Shown in pieces: positions 1 through 8,981 of a stretch of DNA of 30,914 nucleotides. Both the position numbers and the translations under genes were made by a program. Every line of letters begins with the position of its first letter. Position 1 is the stretch's first letter. Source of the stretch: Bondarzewia mesenterica (Eukaryota > Basidiomycota > Agaricomycetes > Russulales > Bondarzewiaceae); NCBI GenBank assembly GCA_004802705.1, contig SGPL01000399.1, forward strand, positions 1 through 30,914. Direction: 5' to 3'. The notes under the pieces are model-generated. The model worked only from the letters and a program-made list of their open reading frames with translations. It was not told where the DNA came from and did not search any database.

Positions 1-811
1 CCTCGGCTGCAAAATCGATGTATGCCTCGTCGACGACTACAATGCCTTTGTATGGCTCATAGTCGAGGAGGGCGCGGATCGAAGAAAGGGAAATGAGCGT
101 GGCCGGTGGGGTTTCCTGGCGAGCACAGGAAAATAAGGTTGATAGAGGGATCTGCATGGACCACCTTCTTCACCTAATACGCGGCGATCAAAATCCGGTC
201 AGTCGGTGGTTTACCTCGAGGTGACAAAAAAACACAAACAAAAAGGCTCACACCTCATCGACCCGCAGACTGAATCTCCCCATCTCGCCGCCTTCACCCT
301 CCTGCGCCCCAAGCTCCAAGTCCACCTTGACGACGCCAACGTCGTTCACTTGCGCACAGACAGCATACATGCCATACGTCGGTGGCGTAGTCAAGATCTT
401 CTCCTTCCCTGGCGCGACGCACACCCGCATGAGCAAATCGATAACTTCGTCAGAACCGACACCAAGAAAGACATAATCTGTGCCTGGCAAGCCGCGCAGC
501 TCCGCTATGCGCGACTTTATGGAGGGGTGGGAAGGATCGGGATAGCGGTGGAGGTCCAGCTCGACCGTAGAGTAGAGCTCAGAGTCTGCAGCAGCCACCT
601 TGCCATTGGCTTTTGGCTGAGAGGATGTGTCGGAGGCTATGGAGTGCCCAAGAGCGTTCTCATTTGCATCTAGGAGAATGCCTTCGGAGTAATCATCTCG
701 TGCACAGCGGTATGGGTGAAGAGAGAGTATGTTTGGTCGGATAACACGCTCGATGTCAAAGTGAGCAGGCTTGGTAGGCGAAGATGACAATGCAAGGCCT
801 AATATTGGCAT
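1..811 (-). CDS. HIS5: Histidinol-phosphate aminotransferase, 3' end cut off by the window, apparent frameshift
   Basis: This is a PLP-dependent class I/II aminotransferase that converts imidazole-acetol phosphate and glutamate to L-histidinol phosphate in histidine biosynthesis. Exon 1 is 254-811 (186 codons) and starts at the first ATG. It carries the family N-terminus with RPNILSLHPYRCARDDYSEG and LLDANENALG, then YPDPSHPSIKSRIAELRG and FLGVGSDEVIDLLMR. An 80-nt intron (174-253) follows. Exon 2 reads VKKVVHADPSINLIFLCSPG then NPTG, the substrate-loop motif. Right after NPTG the frame breaks: with one base at about position 101 skipped, it continues TLISLSSIRALLDYEPYKG and VVVDEAYIDFAAE, which contains the Asp and Tyr that contact PLP. 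The PLP-binding lysine would lie beyond the left edge. No intron signals explain the break, so it is a one-base insertion in the genome or a sequence error. The gene is divergent from CTP synthase, 261 bp away. The family call is very secure; intactness is not. Confidence 0.93.
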
Positions 812-890
812 GGTGGAGGGGAAGGAAAAAGCTGGGAGGTCAGTAAGATATATTTCTTGAGGGCTCTACTAACAATCCTCGCGAGTTAAA

Positions 891-896
891 TGACTC
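891..896 (+). promoter_or_regulatory. Gcn4/Cpc1-type TGACTC element in a divergent promoter
   Basis: TGACTC, preceded by A, lies 80 bp upstream of the HIS5-type start codon and 177 bp upstream of the CTP synthase start. TGACTC is the core of the bZIP general amino-acid control (cross-pathway) site found upstream of histidine genes in yeast and filamentous fungi. The sequence match is direct; function is inferred from position and the neighbouring histidine gene. A six-base match can arise by chance. Confidence 0.45.
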
Positions 897-1072
897 CGAT
901 AGAAAAAGAACGTAATCTTATCTTTCTCATTCAAGGCAGATCTATAATCTAAGCGGCAAACACCGCGCCGAGCCATCGGCTCGAATGTGCAGTGCTCAAA
1001 TTTCTTGATCTTGTCTCGTCTTTCCTCTCCCGAGCCTCACAACTTTTCGTTCTCTCCTTCATCTGAACAAGC

Positions 1073-3659
1073 ATGACGAAGTATATTCTCGTCTCGGGAG
1101 GTGTTGTGAGTGGTATCGGGAAAGGAGTCATTGGTACGAGATAGTAGCACCGATCGTAGAATCCAATATTCAAGCCCTCTTGGTTTTTGCAGCGTCGTCG
1201 ACGGGCCTCTTGCTCAAGATGACGGGGCTCAAAGTCACCGCTATCAAAATAGATCCTTACATGAATGTAGATGCCGGGACGATGCGCCCGACTGAGCACG
1301 GTGAGATCCCCAGATGATCGTATATGAGCGCGTTTTTGACGCGTCTTGAGATAGGCGAAGTTTATGTTCTGAACGATGGCGGTGAGGTCGACTTGGATCT
1401 CGGCAATTATGAACGATATCTCGATGTTACGCTATCCCGAGATAACAATATCACGACCGGTAAAATCTATCAGCAAGTAATAGAGAGGGAGGTGCGTTAC
1501 CTGCGGTCCTACCGGTGGTTTTACAGAGCTGACGGATATCAAAGCGTCGAGGAGATTATCTGGGAAGGACGGTTCAGGTCAGTTTCTAATGTTTATAATT
1601 ACCACCTTGCAACGTCCATCCAACAGCCTAGTCACTATTTGACCTGAACGCACCATTGCCTCTTATTGACCTCTCTGTGTCTTGACGCGCGTTCATCTGC
1701 GCAGATTGTTCCACACATTACAAACGCTATACAAGACTGGATAGAGCGGGTTTCAAAAATTCCAGTGGATGAGACTGGGGAGGAGCCGGACGTCTGCATC
1801 ATCGAGGTACGTTCACCCAAGCTTGCTTTTTAAAACCCTTCTGAGCCGCGGTCTAACGATGTCGTAGCTCGGTGGTACTGTTGGAGATATTGAATCTGCA
1901 CCCTTCGTCGAGGCGATGCGGCAATTCCAATTCCGCGTCGGACACGAAAACTTCGCCCTCATCCACGTATCCCTCGTGCCCGACATGCACGGCGAGCAGA
2001 AGACCAAACCGACGCAGACGACTGTGCATGCATTGCGCGGCTTGGGTCTGCTTCCCGATCTGGTGTGTCTTGTGTAACCGTCTGCTGCGCTCGTTGTTGC
2101 AGTATACTGAACTTGTTTGAAGATTGCGTGTCGTCTCATCATTCCGCAACCGCTACAAAATGCTACGAAAGAGAAGATCTCAATGTTCTGTCATGTTGCA
2201 ACAGAGCAGGTCGTTGGCGTGCATGACGTTTCATCAGTTTATCATGTCCCGCTGTTATTGCAGTCACAGGGTATCGTCAGCTTCCTCCAGCGACGGCTGA
2301 ACCTAGCTAGCATAACGTTGACGCCAGCTATGAAATCACGGGGAGAGCTGCTCGAGCAGAGGTGGAAGGCATTGACAACCGAGTGCGTATATGCTCTTTT
2401 ATGGGACTACGATTTGTCTCACTCGTGGTGGTTGCAGTCAAGAAAGGCTGTTTGATTGCGTATCGATTGTGCTGGTGGGAAAGTACACCGATCTCAAGGA
2501 CTCATATATGTCCGTAACAAAAGCTCTCGAGCACTCGGCATTCAGGTGCCATCGACGTCTCATCCTCCAGGTAAGGTCTCCCCTCTCCCTCTCAGCTTCA
2601 AACTAATGCACCCAGTCTAGTGGGTTGAGTCATCAGACCTTGAACCTCAGACGCAAGATGAAGATCCAAAGAAGTATCACGAAGCGTGGCGAACCATTGT
2701 CGGTGCCGGGTAAGTACTTTCCCTTCTACCTGTAAACGCCCACGAACTGCATGAAACGAAAACAAACAAAGAGGTATCCTCGTCCCCGGCGGATTCGGTC
2801 ATCGCGGGACGGAGGGCATGATGCTCGCGATCAAATGGGCGCGCGAGCAGAAAATCCCCTTCCTGGGGATCTGCCTCGGCTTCCAACTCGCCGTCGTCGA
2901 ATGGGCGCGCAACCTCCTCGGCATCCACGGTGAGTCTTACCCCCATCCTCCTCCATGCGACGCCCTTCTAACAGCCCACGGTAATCGTTTTGTCAAGGCG
3001 CAAACTCGAGCGAGTTCAATCCCACAATCGCAGACGACGTGATCGTCTTCATGCCCGAGATCTCGCGCACGCATATGGGCGGGACCATGCGCCTCGGACT
3101 GCGCCCGACCGTGTTCGAGCCCGGCACCGAGCAGTCGATCATGCGCAGGCTATACGGCGGCGCGGGCAAGATCTGGGAGCGTCACCGCCACCGGTACGAG
3201 GTGAATCCCAATTTCGTCGAACGCCTGCAGGCGAGCGGACTCCGATTTATTGGAAAGGATGAGAAGGGCGAGCGCATGCAGGTGCTGGAGCTGCCGAGTA
3301 TGTACCCCTCCCCTCCCCTCTTCCCCGCTCCGTCGCAGTTACTTCCAAACTAGTCCTCTTTTGACTGGACGCGCGCGCTAATTCGGTGACTCGCAGATCA
3401 TCCCTTCTTCATAGCATTGCAGGCTCACCCCGAGTTCTGCACACGGCCGCTCAACCCGTCGCCACCCTTCCTCGGTTTCGTCGCCGCATCTTGTGGTCCC
3501 GACGTTCTCAAAGCTCAGCTCGAGAACCAGCTCAAGAATTTCAAGCCACCGCATCCCGAGGAAGCCATGGTTGGTGAAGAGGTCCTTATTGAGGGCTCCG
3601 TCGACGAACCCATCCACACTGGCCGCGATCGCGTGTTGAGCGTGGCCGAGGAGTCCTGA
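1073..3659 (+). CDS. URA7: CTP synthase (glutamine-hydrolysing)
   Basis: This cytosolic enzyme makes CTP from UTP, ATP and glutamine, the last step of de novo pyrimidine synthesis. Twelve exons: 1073-1133, 1193-1300, 1355-1491, 1545-1577, 1705-1806, 1868-2062, 2123-2382, 2438-2570, 2621-2709, 2772-2929, 2998-3297, 3397-3659. They join in frame to 612 aa, close to the fungal norm. The N-terminal amidoligase domain begins [20 protein letters not shown] and holds the P-loop region, DAGTM (metal ligand Asp47), [15 protein letters not shown] and [16 protein letters not shown]. The C-terminal class I glutamine amidotransferase domain has [11 protein letters not shown], the nucleophile Cys407 in [10 protein letters not shown], and the His536/Glu538 pair in AHPEF. 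Two positions look odd: Arg52 where Ser is usual in GTMSP, and Asn63 where Asp is usual in VLDDGG. It is convergent with the helicase gene. Confidence 0.97.
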
Positions 3660-3984
3660 GGTAACTCTCATGGTAGTTCATATAGCGGAGATGCATCAGC
3701 ACGGAATTGCATGTATTACTACTATCATAAACGCATCAGACAGCATACACAATCAGATCCAGATATGTATGCACTGTGCAGCAAGCGGCGCATATACATC
3801 GCGCGCGTGTATGATGGCGAATCCATACTTTTGGGTAGATACCGACAGTAAGTCTAAGAAAGTGAGTGAACTGTGATGCGATGCGAGTATATATGATAGC
3901 GAGAATGAACACAACCATTAGTATAATACAACTGGGAGTAATAATGTAGTGGCGCCTTCGCCCTCGCGTCCTCCAAGTGATCCC
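3660..3984. other. Convergent intergenic region between CTP synthase and helicase
   Basis: These 325 bp separate two convergent stop codons. They hold the 3' untranslated regions of both genes and are AT-richer than the flanking exons, with alternating purine-pyrimidine stretches. I see no gene, tRNA or strong hairpin. Confidence 0.6.
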
Positions 3985-6398
3985 TTACCACCTCTTCGGC
4001 CTAACCGGGCTGCGAGCTGTCGACCCAAAACGGTCCACTCTTCCGCGCTCGTGGTTGTAACGCTGGCCGAGGTACTCACTCCGTTGCCCATATTCTTGAA
4101 CGTCTTCCATGCGATCTGTCATGTCTCTACTGTCCCTCCTCAACCTGTCCTTGCTCGCCTTGGAACCACGACCGATCCAGTGTGGTGTGTCCGTGTCGGC
4201 TCTCTGCCTGAGCCTTTCCGACTTGCCAAAGTGCTTTGTTCGTCCATCAGAGAAGCCAAGCCTGTCGAGGAATTCCGGCGAGAAGTATGGTGGTGTCGGC
4301 AGGCCGCACGCCTGCACTGCCCAGTCCTTGAGGCCCTGCACAACGATAGGCTTCTGGATCCGCAGCTCGGGCGTCTTGGAAATATAGTATCCCAGTAATG
4401 ACCCCACAGTCTCCCTGACGGCGTCCTCGTCTATCTGCTCCAGAAGATTGTCAACGTGATTCTGCATATCCTCGAAGATGGGCGACAACGTGGGCGCGAA
4501 TCTGACAGGGACAGCTGTTTTCGGCCGGCCACTTCTGTCGTATTGGGGCCTTCCAGCTTCGACTGTACGAACACCTTTCCAGAATAAATCCGGATCCTCA
4601 TCGTGTTTCTTGGCGATCTCATGCAGGTCCGCCTTCAGCTCATTAGTTGCCAAAGCCTTCATTGGGACATCGGTGAGCTGCCATGAGATGAAGCCGACCT
4701 CCCAAGGCAGAAGAATGAGGTCGCCGCGTCCTTTTGTACCAGCACGTCCAGTTCGGCCAATGCGGTGAATGTATTGCTCGGTACCACCGGGAATACCCAC
4801 TTGGATGACACGCGTCACGCCAGGGTAGTCAACGCCACGCGCAGACACATCGGACGTGACGAGAATAGCAGCGCCACTTTTGTCATTGCGGAACGAATCG
4901 GATGTGGAAGCACGTGATTCCTGCGTTCGCTTGGAGTGAATCTCGTATGTCCTCGTGTGCCTGCCCGCTGGAAGAACAGACTTCGACAATTCGCGGAGGA
5001 GGGTAGAAAAGAGCTGCGTCATCTTTGTCGTAGGGAAGAACACAATCGCCTTGGAACGACCAGGGTTGGTGAGCTGATCATGAGCGATGAGGCGCAGGAG
5101 ATGAGGGATTTGATGGTCGGCGCTGGGAAGAACAGTGTGGTATTGTGGAACATGCGCGTGTACAGGCGAATCATCAGCTGGAACTGCGTCGATGTGTTTG
5201 TACTTCGGATTCAGAGTCTGGCGCGCGACTTGCTGAATCGCACGCGAGAGAGTAGCCGAGAAGAGGAACGTCTGGCGTATCGGAGACTTGGGAAGAAAAT
5301 CCGTAATGGCTTCGATATCGTCACGGAAGCCCATTTCAAGTAGTGTGTCCGCTTCGTCCAGGATGAGCTGGGAAAAGTCTCAGATACGTGAAGAGAATTT
5401 ATGAGAGACACTACGCACTACTTGAGTTTTCCTGATACCTTCGGCGACCTCTGGCTCCGTATGCAGCAAATCTCGGAGACGCCCTGGTGTCGCAACAACG
5501 ATATCGCGGCGACCTCTCATCCAATCGCGCATTTGTAGCTTTTTACTCGTTCCACCAGTGAATAACCTAACTTCAAAGCCCTTGTGCCAGTAACTAGCTC
5601 GAATCGCCTCGTTGGCAATCTGCGTCGCCAACTCTCGAGTGGGGCTGATGATAAGCGTGCCAACCTGTTGTCTCGCAAACGACAATTCTGCCCTCCCCCT
5701 CGCATTTGAATCCGCACCTGACTGGACCGCATCCCGACCATGACGTTCGATGGATTTCAATCGGGCCTCGATAGCTGGAATCAGGAAAGCCAATGTTTTG
5801 CCGGTACCAGTTTTCGCTCTGACAAGTAGATCACGAGGCGGCGAAGCTTCGTTTTCAGTCTCCTTGTTGTAGGGTTCGGAGAGTTGGGGGAGCATGGAGA
5901 GTACGGAAGCCTGGACGGGTGACATATTGGTGAGATTGAATGGACGGGTAATAAGGGCCTTGAGCGTCAAGTCGGAGACAGAGCCTCTCAGACTGGAGAA
6001 CGGAGGCTGTGCTTTGTATGTATCGTTCTTCTCATGACTAGCGTCCTCTTTCTCTAAAGGCACGATGCTACCAGGGTCGAGGTTGACAGGCTCCTTCTTC
6101 AGTACATTCGCCAGAAGGTGGTCATATCGGCGAGATGAGGGCAAGGAAGGAACAACTAAAGAACCATGATCAGCAATGAAAATTCCATGCGCGAACTCCA
6201 AGGGGTTAAATGGAGTCGTATGTCGTCAAAAAAAACGACGAAAACAACGACAACATCAAGAAGATCGAGATTGGCTAAAGTGGACATTGACTTACCATGA
6301 CGCCGGGCCGACAAAGTGACAAGAGTCCTGAATGGGCCAGGAGAAAAGGAAAGAGGGCGATAGGCCCTTCCCGCCGTTGACCATAGTGACGAGGCCAT
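3985..6398 (-). CDS. MSS116: Mitochondrial DEAD-box ATP-dependent RNA helicase, MSS116 type
   Basis: ATP-dependent RNA helicase/chaperone; yeast Mss116 acts in mitochondrial intron splicing and translation. Three exons (6296-6398, 5419-6155, 3985-5367; introns of 140 and 51 nt) join in frame to 740 aa. The first 40 residues (MASSLWSTAGRAYRPLSFS onward) are rich in Arg, Ser and Ala with no acidic residue, typical of a mitochondrial presequence. An in-frame ATG at 6425 would add nine residues. Motifs in order: Q motif region NLTNMSPVQ, motif I AKTGTGKT (148-155), Ia SPTRELATQ, ATPGRL, motif II DEAD (284-287), motif III SAT (317-319), IVFFPT, TSDVSARGVDYPG, and motif VI HRIGRTGR near residue 480. 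The C-terminal extension (GYYISKTPELRIQ, ACGLPTPPYFSPEFLDRLGF, then an Arg-rich tail) is also MSS116-like. Divergent from Derlin. Confidence 0.95.
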
Positions 6399-6460
6399 GA
6401 ACGCTTGGTGAGGAATGCTGGTCAAAATCTTCTTACTTAAGTATGAAAATAATCATTTGC

Positions 6461-6477
6461 CACGTGGTCCACACGTG
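6461..6477. promoter_or_regulatory. Two CACGTG E-boxes in the helicase/Derlin divergent promoter
   Basis: Two perfect palindromic CACGTG hexamers lie at 6461-6466 and 6472-6477, 11 bp apart start to start, about one helical turn. They are inside the 208-bp region between the helicase start (6398) and the Derlin start (6607). CACGTG is bound by bHLH factors such as the Cbf1 and Pho4 classes; the CCACG contained in the first copy also resembles part of ER-stress elements. Which factor binds is not decidable from sequence. Confidence 0.5.
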
Positions 6478-6606
6478 TCGTGCCCCGATGATCCTGTCCA
6501 TACAAGTACTTCCCCCAATCCCAAGTGCATCTTTGTCCATTCTGTCTCTTAAAGACCCAAAACATACTTACTTGAGACCTGAGTTGACTTCAGAATTAAC
6601 TCATCT

Positions 6607-7702
6607 ATGCCTTACACTGGTTTCTTCGACGAGATTCGCAAGATCCCCCCAGTTACGCGCTTCCTATGTGTGTCGTCCATGGCGGTGACAATACCGGTCA
6701 TGCTACAGCTTGTGAGCCCGTATAAGATTGTCTTTGTGAGAGAATTAGTGACACAGAGATGGGAGGTGAGATAATATTCTGTCCTCGCAGTCGAAGGAGG
6801 TCTAAGCGTTTGCTGACACGTCATTGTATTCGTTCTCTTGCATTCCTGAAGGTTTGGCGGATTTGGACAAGTTTCTTCCTAGGAAGTGAGTTGCCTTCCG
6901 CACATAAATCTTTCTGTCGCAATGTTTCTCATCATGCCTCAGGTTCCGGCATAAACTACATCTTTGACATCATCATGCTCTAGTTGGTGTCGCTGCCATC
7001 TTACCTCCCATACATTCTCTTATATGTCGTCGTCAAATCATTTACAGTCGAAACTCAGACGCTCTTGAATCAGGAAATTACAGCGGCCACTCGCCAGACT
7101 ATGCATGGCAGCTGATCCTGGCTGCCGGTGCCATCCTGGTACGTTTTTTATACCTCCATCCTATGGATTCCTTTTATAGGGATATCAATAGGGATTGAAC
7201 ATCCCTTTGCGAACATTTATACACACCCGCGCTCTTCTCTTGTGTACAACGTACCTCTCTTCGGCACTCTCCCCAGAAGGGATGCAAACTTCATTCATGG
7301 GCCTGATCACATTCCCCGTCAAATATTTCCCTTACGTCCTCCTTGGTGCGTCTGCTTGACCTCTAACTCTTTCATGTCCTTCATTCTAACGCATGACATA
7401 CAAAACAAGGTATGGACCTTATTATGGGCGGACCAAGCGCAGCTGCGGTAAGCGTAACTGGTCTAGTCGTGGGACATCTTTGGTGGTGGACGATGTATGG
7501 AGACGATGGGCGTGGCATTCCAGGAGTGAGGGAGTGGGGAATCGCACCGACTTGGTTGAGAAGTTTCATATCTAACGGTGCAGGCCCAAATCCAGGTGCA
7601 GGCTCGGGTGTCCATGTTATTCCTCCACGACAGAGAAGGGAGGAGCGTACAAGGATTATTGGGTATCAGTGGGGTGCGGGGCAGCCACTGGGAACCGAAT
7701 GA
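6607..7702 (+). CDS. DER1: Derlin (Der1-like ER membrane protein)
   Basis: Derlins are rhomboid-like pseudoproteases in the ER membrane that help retrotranslocate misfolded proteins in ERAD. Six exons (6607-6765, 6852-6885, 6943-6982, 7048-7138, 7192-7345, 7410-7702) join in frame to 256 aa, the usual length. The start MPYTGFFDEIRKIPPVTR matches the family N-terminus, followed by the first hydrophobic segment and SPYKIVFVRELVTQRWE. The conserved WR motif occurs in VWRIWTSFFLG, then INYIFDIIMLYRN, and the later segment TSFMGLITFPVKYFPYVLL with MDLIMGGPSAAAV and VGHLWWWTMYGDD. The C-terminus is a hydrophilic tail with Pro/Gly and Arg-rich stretches ending near WGAGQPLGTE. Intron 3 uses a GTTGGT donor. 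It ends only 115 bp from the convergent OPRT gene. Confidence 0.94.
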
Positions 7703-7817
7703 GCTCTTCGCGTTGATCTGCGTGATAGTGCGTGCGATTTCGGCCTTCTGGGGACTGTATAAGTACGAAAGTGAATACGTAGCGATATGTCACACCATCC
7801 TGTGTCCTTGTTGTTGA

Positions 7818-8556
7818 TTATGATTTGGCACCGTATTGCTCCCAATACTGCTGCATGCCTTTCAAGTCCTCACTCCGCCCCTCGTTCTCCAACCATTTCA
7901 TCAGATCGCGCATCCTTACAATCGCCCGGACTCTTCCCTTGCCGCCAAGTTCCTTCTCGAGCTCTTGCACAGTGCTCACCCCTTCTTTACCAATCTCCTC
8001 TCTATCGAGACATATAATCACACCGACGACCTCTCCACCCTCCCGCCGGATCATGTCGATAGCGCCGCGCATGGCGGTACCGGCCGTCATGACGTCATCG
8101 AGGACGAGAACGCGTTTGCCGCGGACGGGTGCTCCGACCATGCTGCCGCCCTCCCCGTGGTCTTTGGGTTCTTTACGATCGTACGCAAAGCCGACAGGGA
8201 TGCCGTGTTGGGAGTGTAGAAGCATAGCGGTGCATGCTGCTAGAGGAATGCCTTTGTACGCCGGGCCGAATAAGATGTCAAATGCAGGTAAGGGGGAGGA
8301 GGAAGCGGGTGAAAGGGCGGAGGCGATGACGGTGGAATAGGCATTGCAAAGTGTGGACAGGAGTGAACCGGTAGAGAGCAGGCCGGCGTTGAAAAAATAG
8401 GGCGATATGCTGGCGTAGTTTCAACTAGAATCATGGAGGATTTTTTATTTGTGCGCACCGTCCTGATTTCAGTGTGAATGACCCGAATCTGAGAGCATCG
8501 CACGACATGGCCTGGTCGATGAGCTCGACCTGGTAGGGTTGCAATTCTGAAGTCAT
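7818..8556 (-). CDS. URA5: Orotate phosphoribosyltransferase
   Basis: Joins orotate to PRPP to give orotidine monophosphate, the fifth step of de novo pyrimidine synthesis. Two exons (8459-8556 and 7818-8409, separated by a 49-nt intron) give 229 aa, typical for fungal OPRT. The N-terminus MTSELQPYQVELIDQAMSCD leads into ALRFGSFTLKSGR and ISPYFFNAGLL. Substrate-binding motifs follow: LFGPAYKGIPLAA, then YDRKEPKDHGEGG of the flexible catalytic loop, and the PRPP-binding signature VLVLDDVMTAGTAMR (133-147). The tail includes a short Lys/Glu-rich helix and ends YWEQYGAKS. An ATG further upstream at 8605 is out of frame with this exon. It is convergent with Derlin and divergent from the potassium channel gene. 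Confidence 0.96.
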
Positions 8557-8981
8557 GATTTCGAATCAAAGGATGACTAGAGGATCCTGATTTCGAAAGA
8601 GTCATAGAGGGTCAGCACCCTTCAGCACCGTACTAAAGCTTAAAGGCGCAATGAACAAACCGTGATTTTCTGCGGAACGTATATACAGGCCTAGATATGC
8701 AGTACTTGACTTTACCCGTCACTGCGCCCGTTATCTAGAGAGTCACCAGTCTGGTATACTTGCAGTTGTGTCCGAGGTGAAATGCAGATCTCGAGCAAAT
8801 CTGTTTCAATTGTTCTCGGACGTTGCCGAAGTCACCTATGTAATGACGATCGTGACCATTTCGATCCACCTCCGCACTCCAGAGTGGGGGTACTGACCTG
8901 TACTGACACTCCTTTCTACGGCATACTGCCTTAAAAACATGAAATCGTCCTGAGGGCCGCCCAACACTTTCTCATCTCTAT
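8557..8981. promoter_or_regulatory. Divergent promoter region between OPRT and potassium channel genes
   Basis: These 425 bp lie between two divergent start codons, so they must hold both promoters. GATTTCGAA occurs twice near the OPRT end, around 8557-8565 and 8590-8598. I see no clear TATA box and no additional reading frame. Confidence 0.5.

Noticed and set aside
206..673. 155-codon plus-strand open frame
   Set aside because: It is antisense to exon 1 of the HIS5-type gene, whose minus-strand protein is clearly conserved.
3949..4398. 149-codon plus-strand open frame
   Set aside because: Antisense to the C-terminus of the DEAD-box helicase; no family features.
7825..8340. 171-codon plus-strand open frame
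   Set aside because: Antisense shadow of the orotate phosphoribosyltransferase exon; low-complexity Ser/Pro composition is a by-product.
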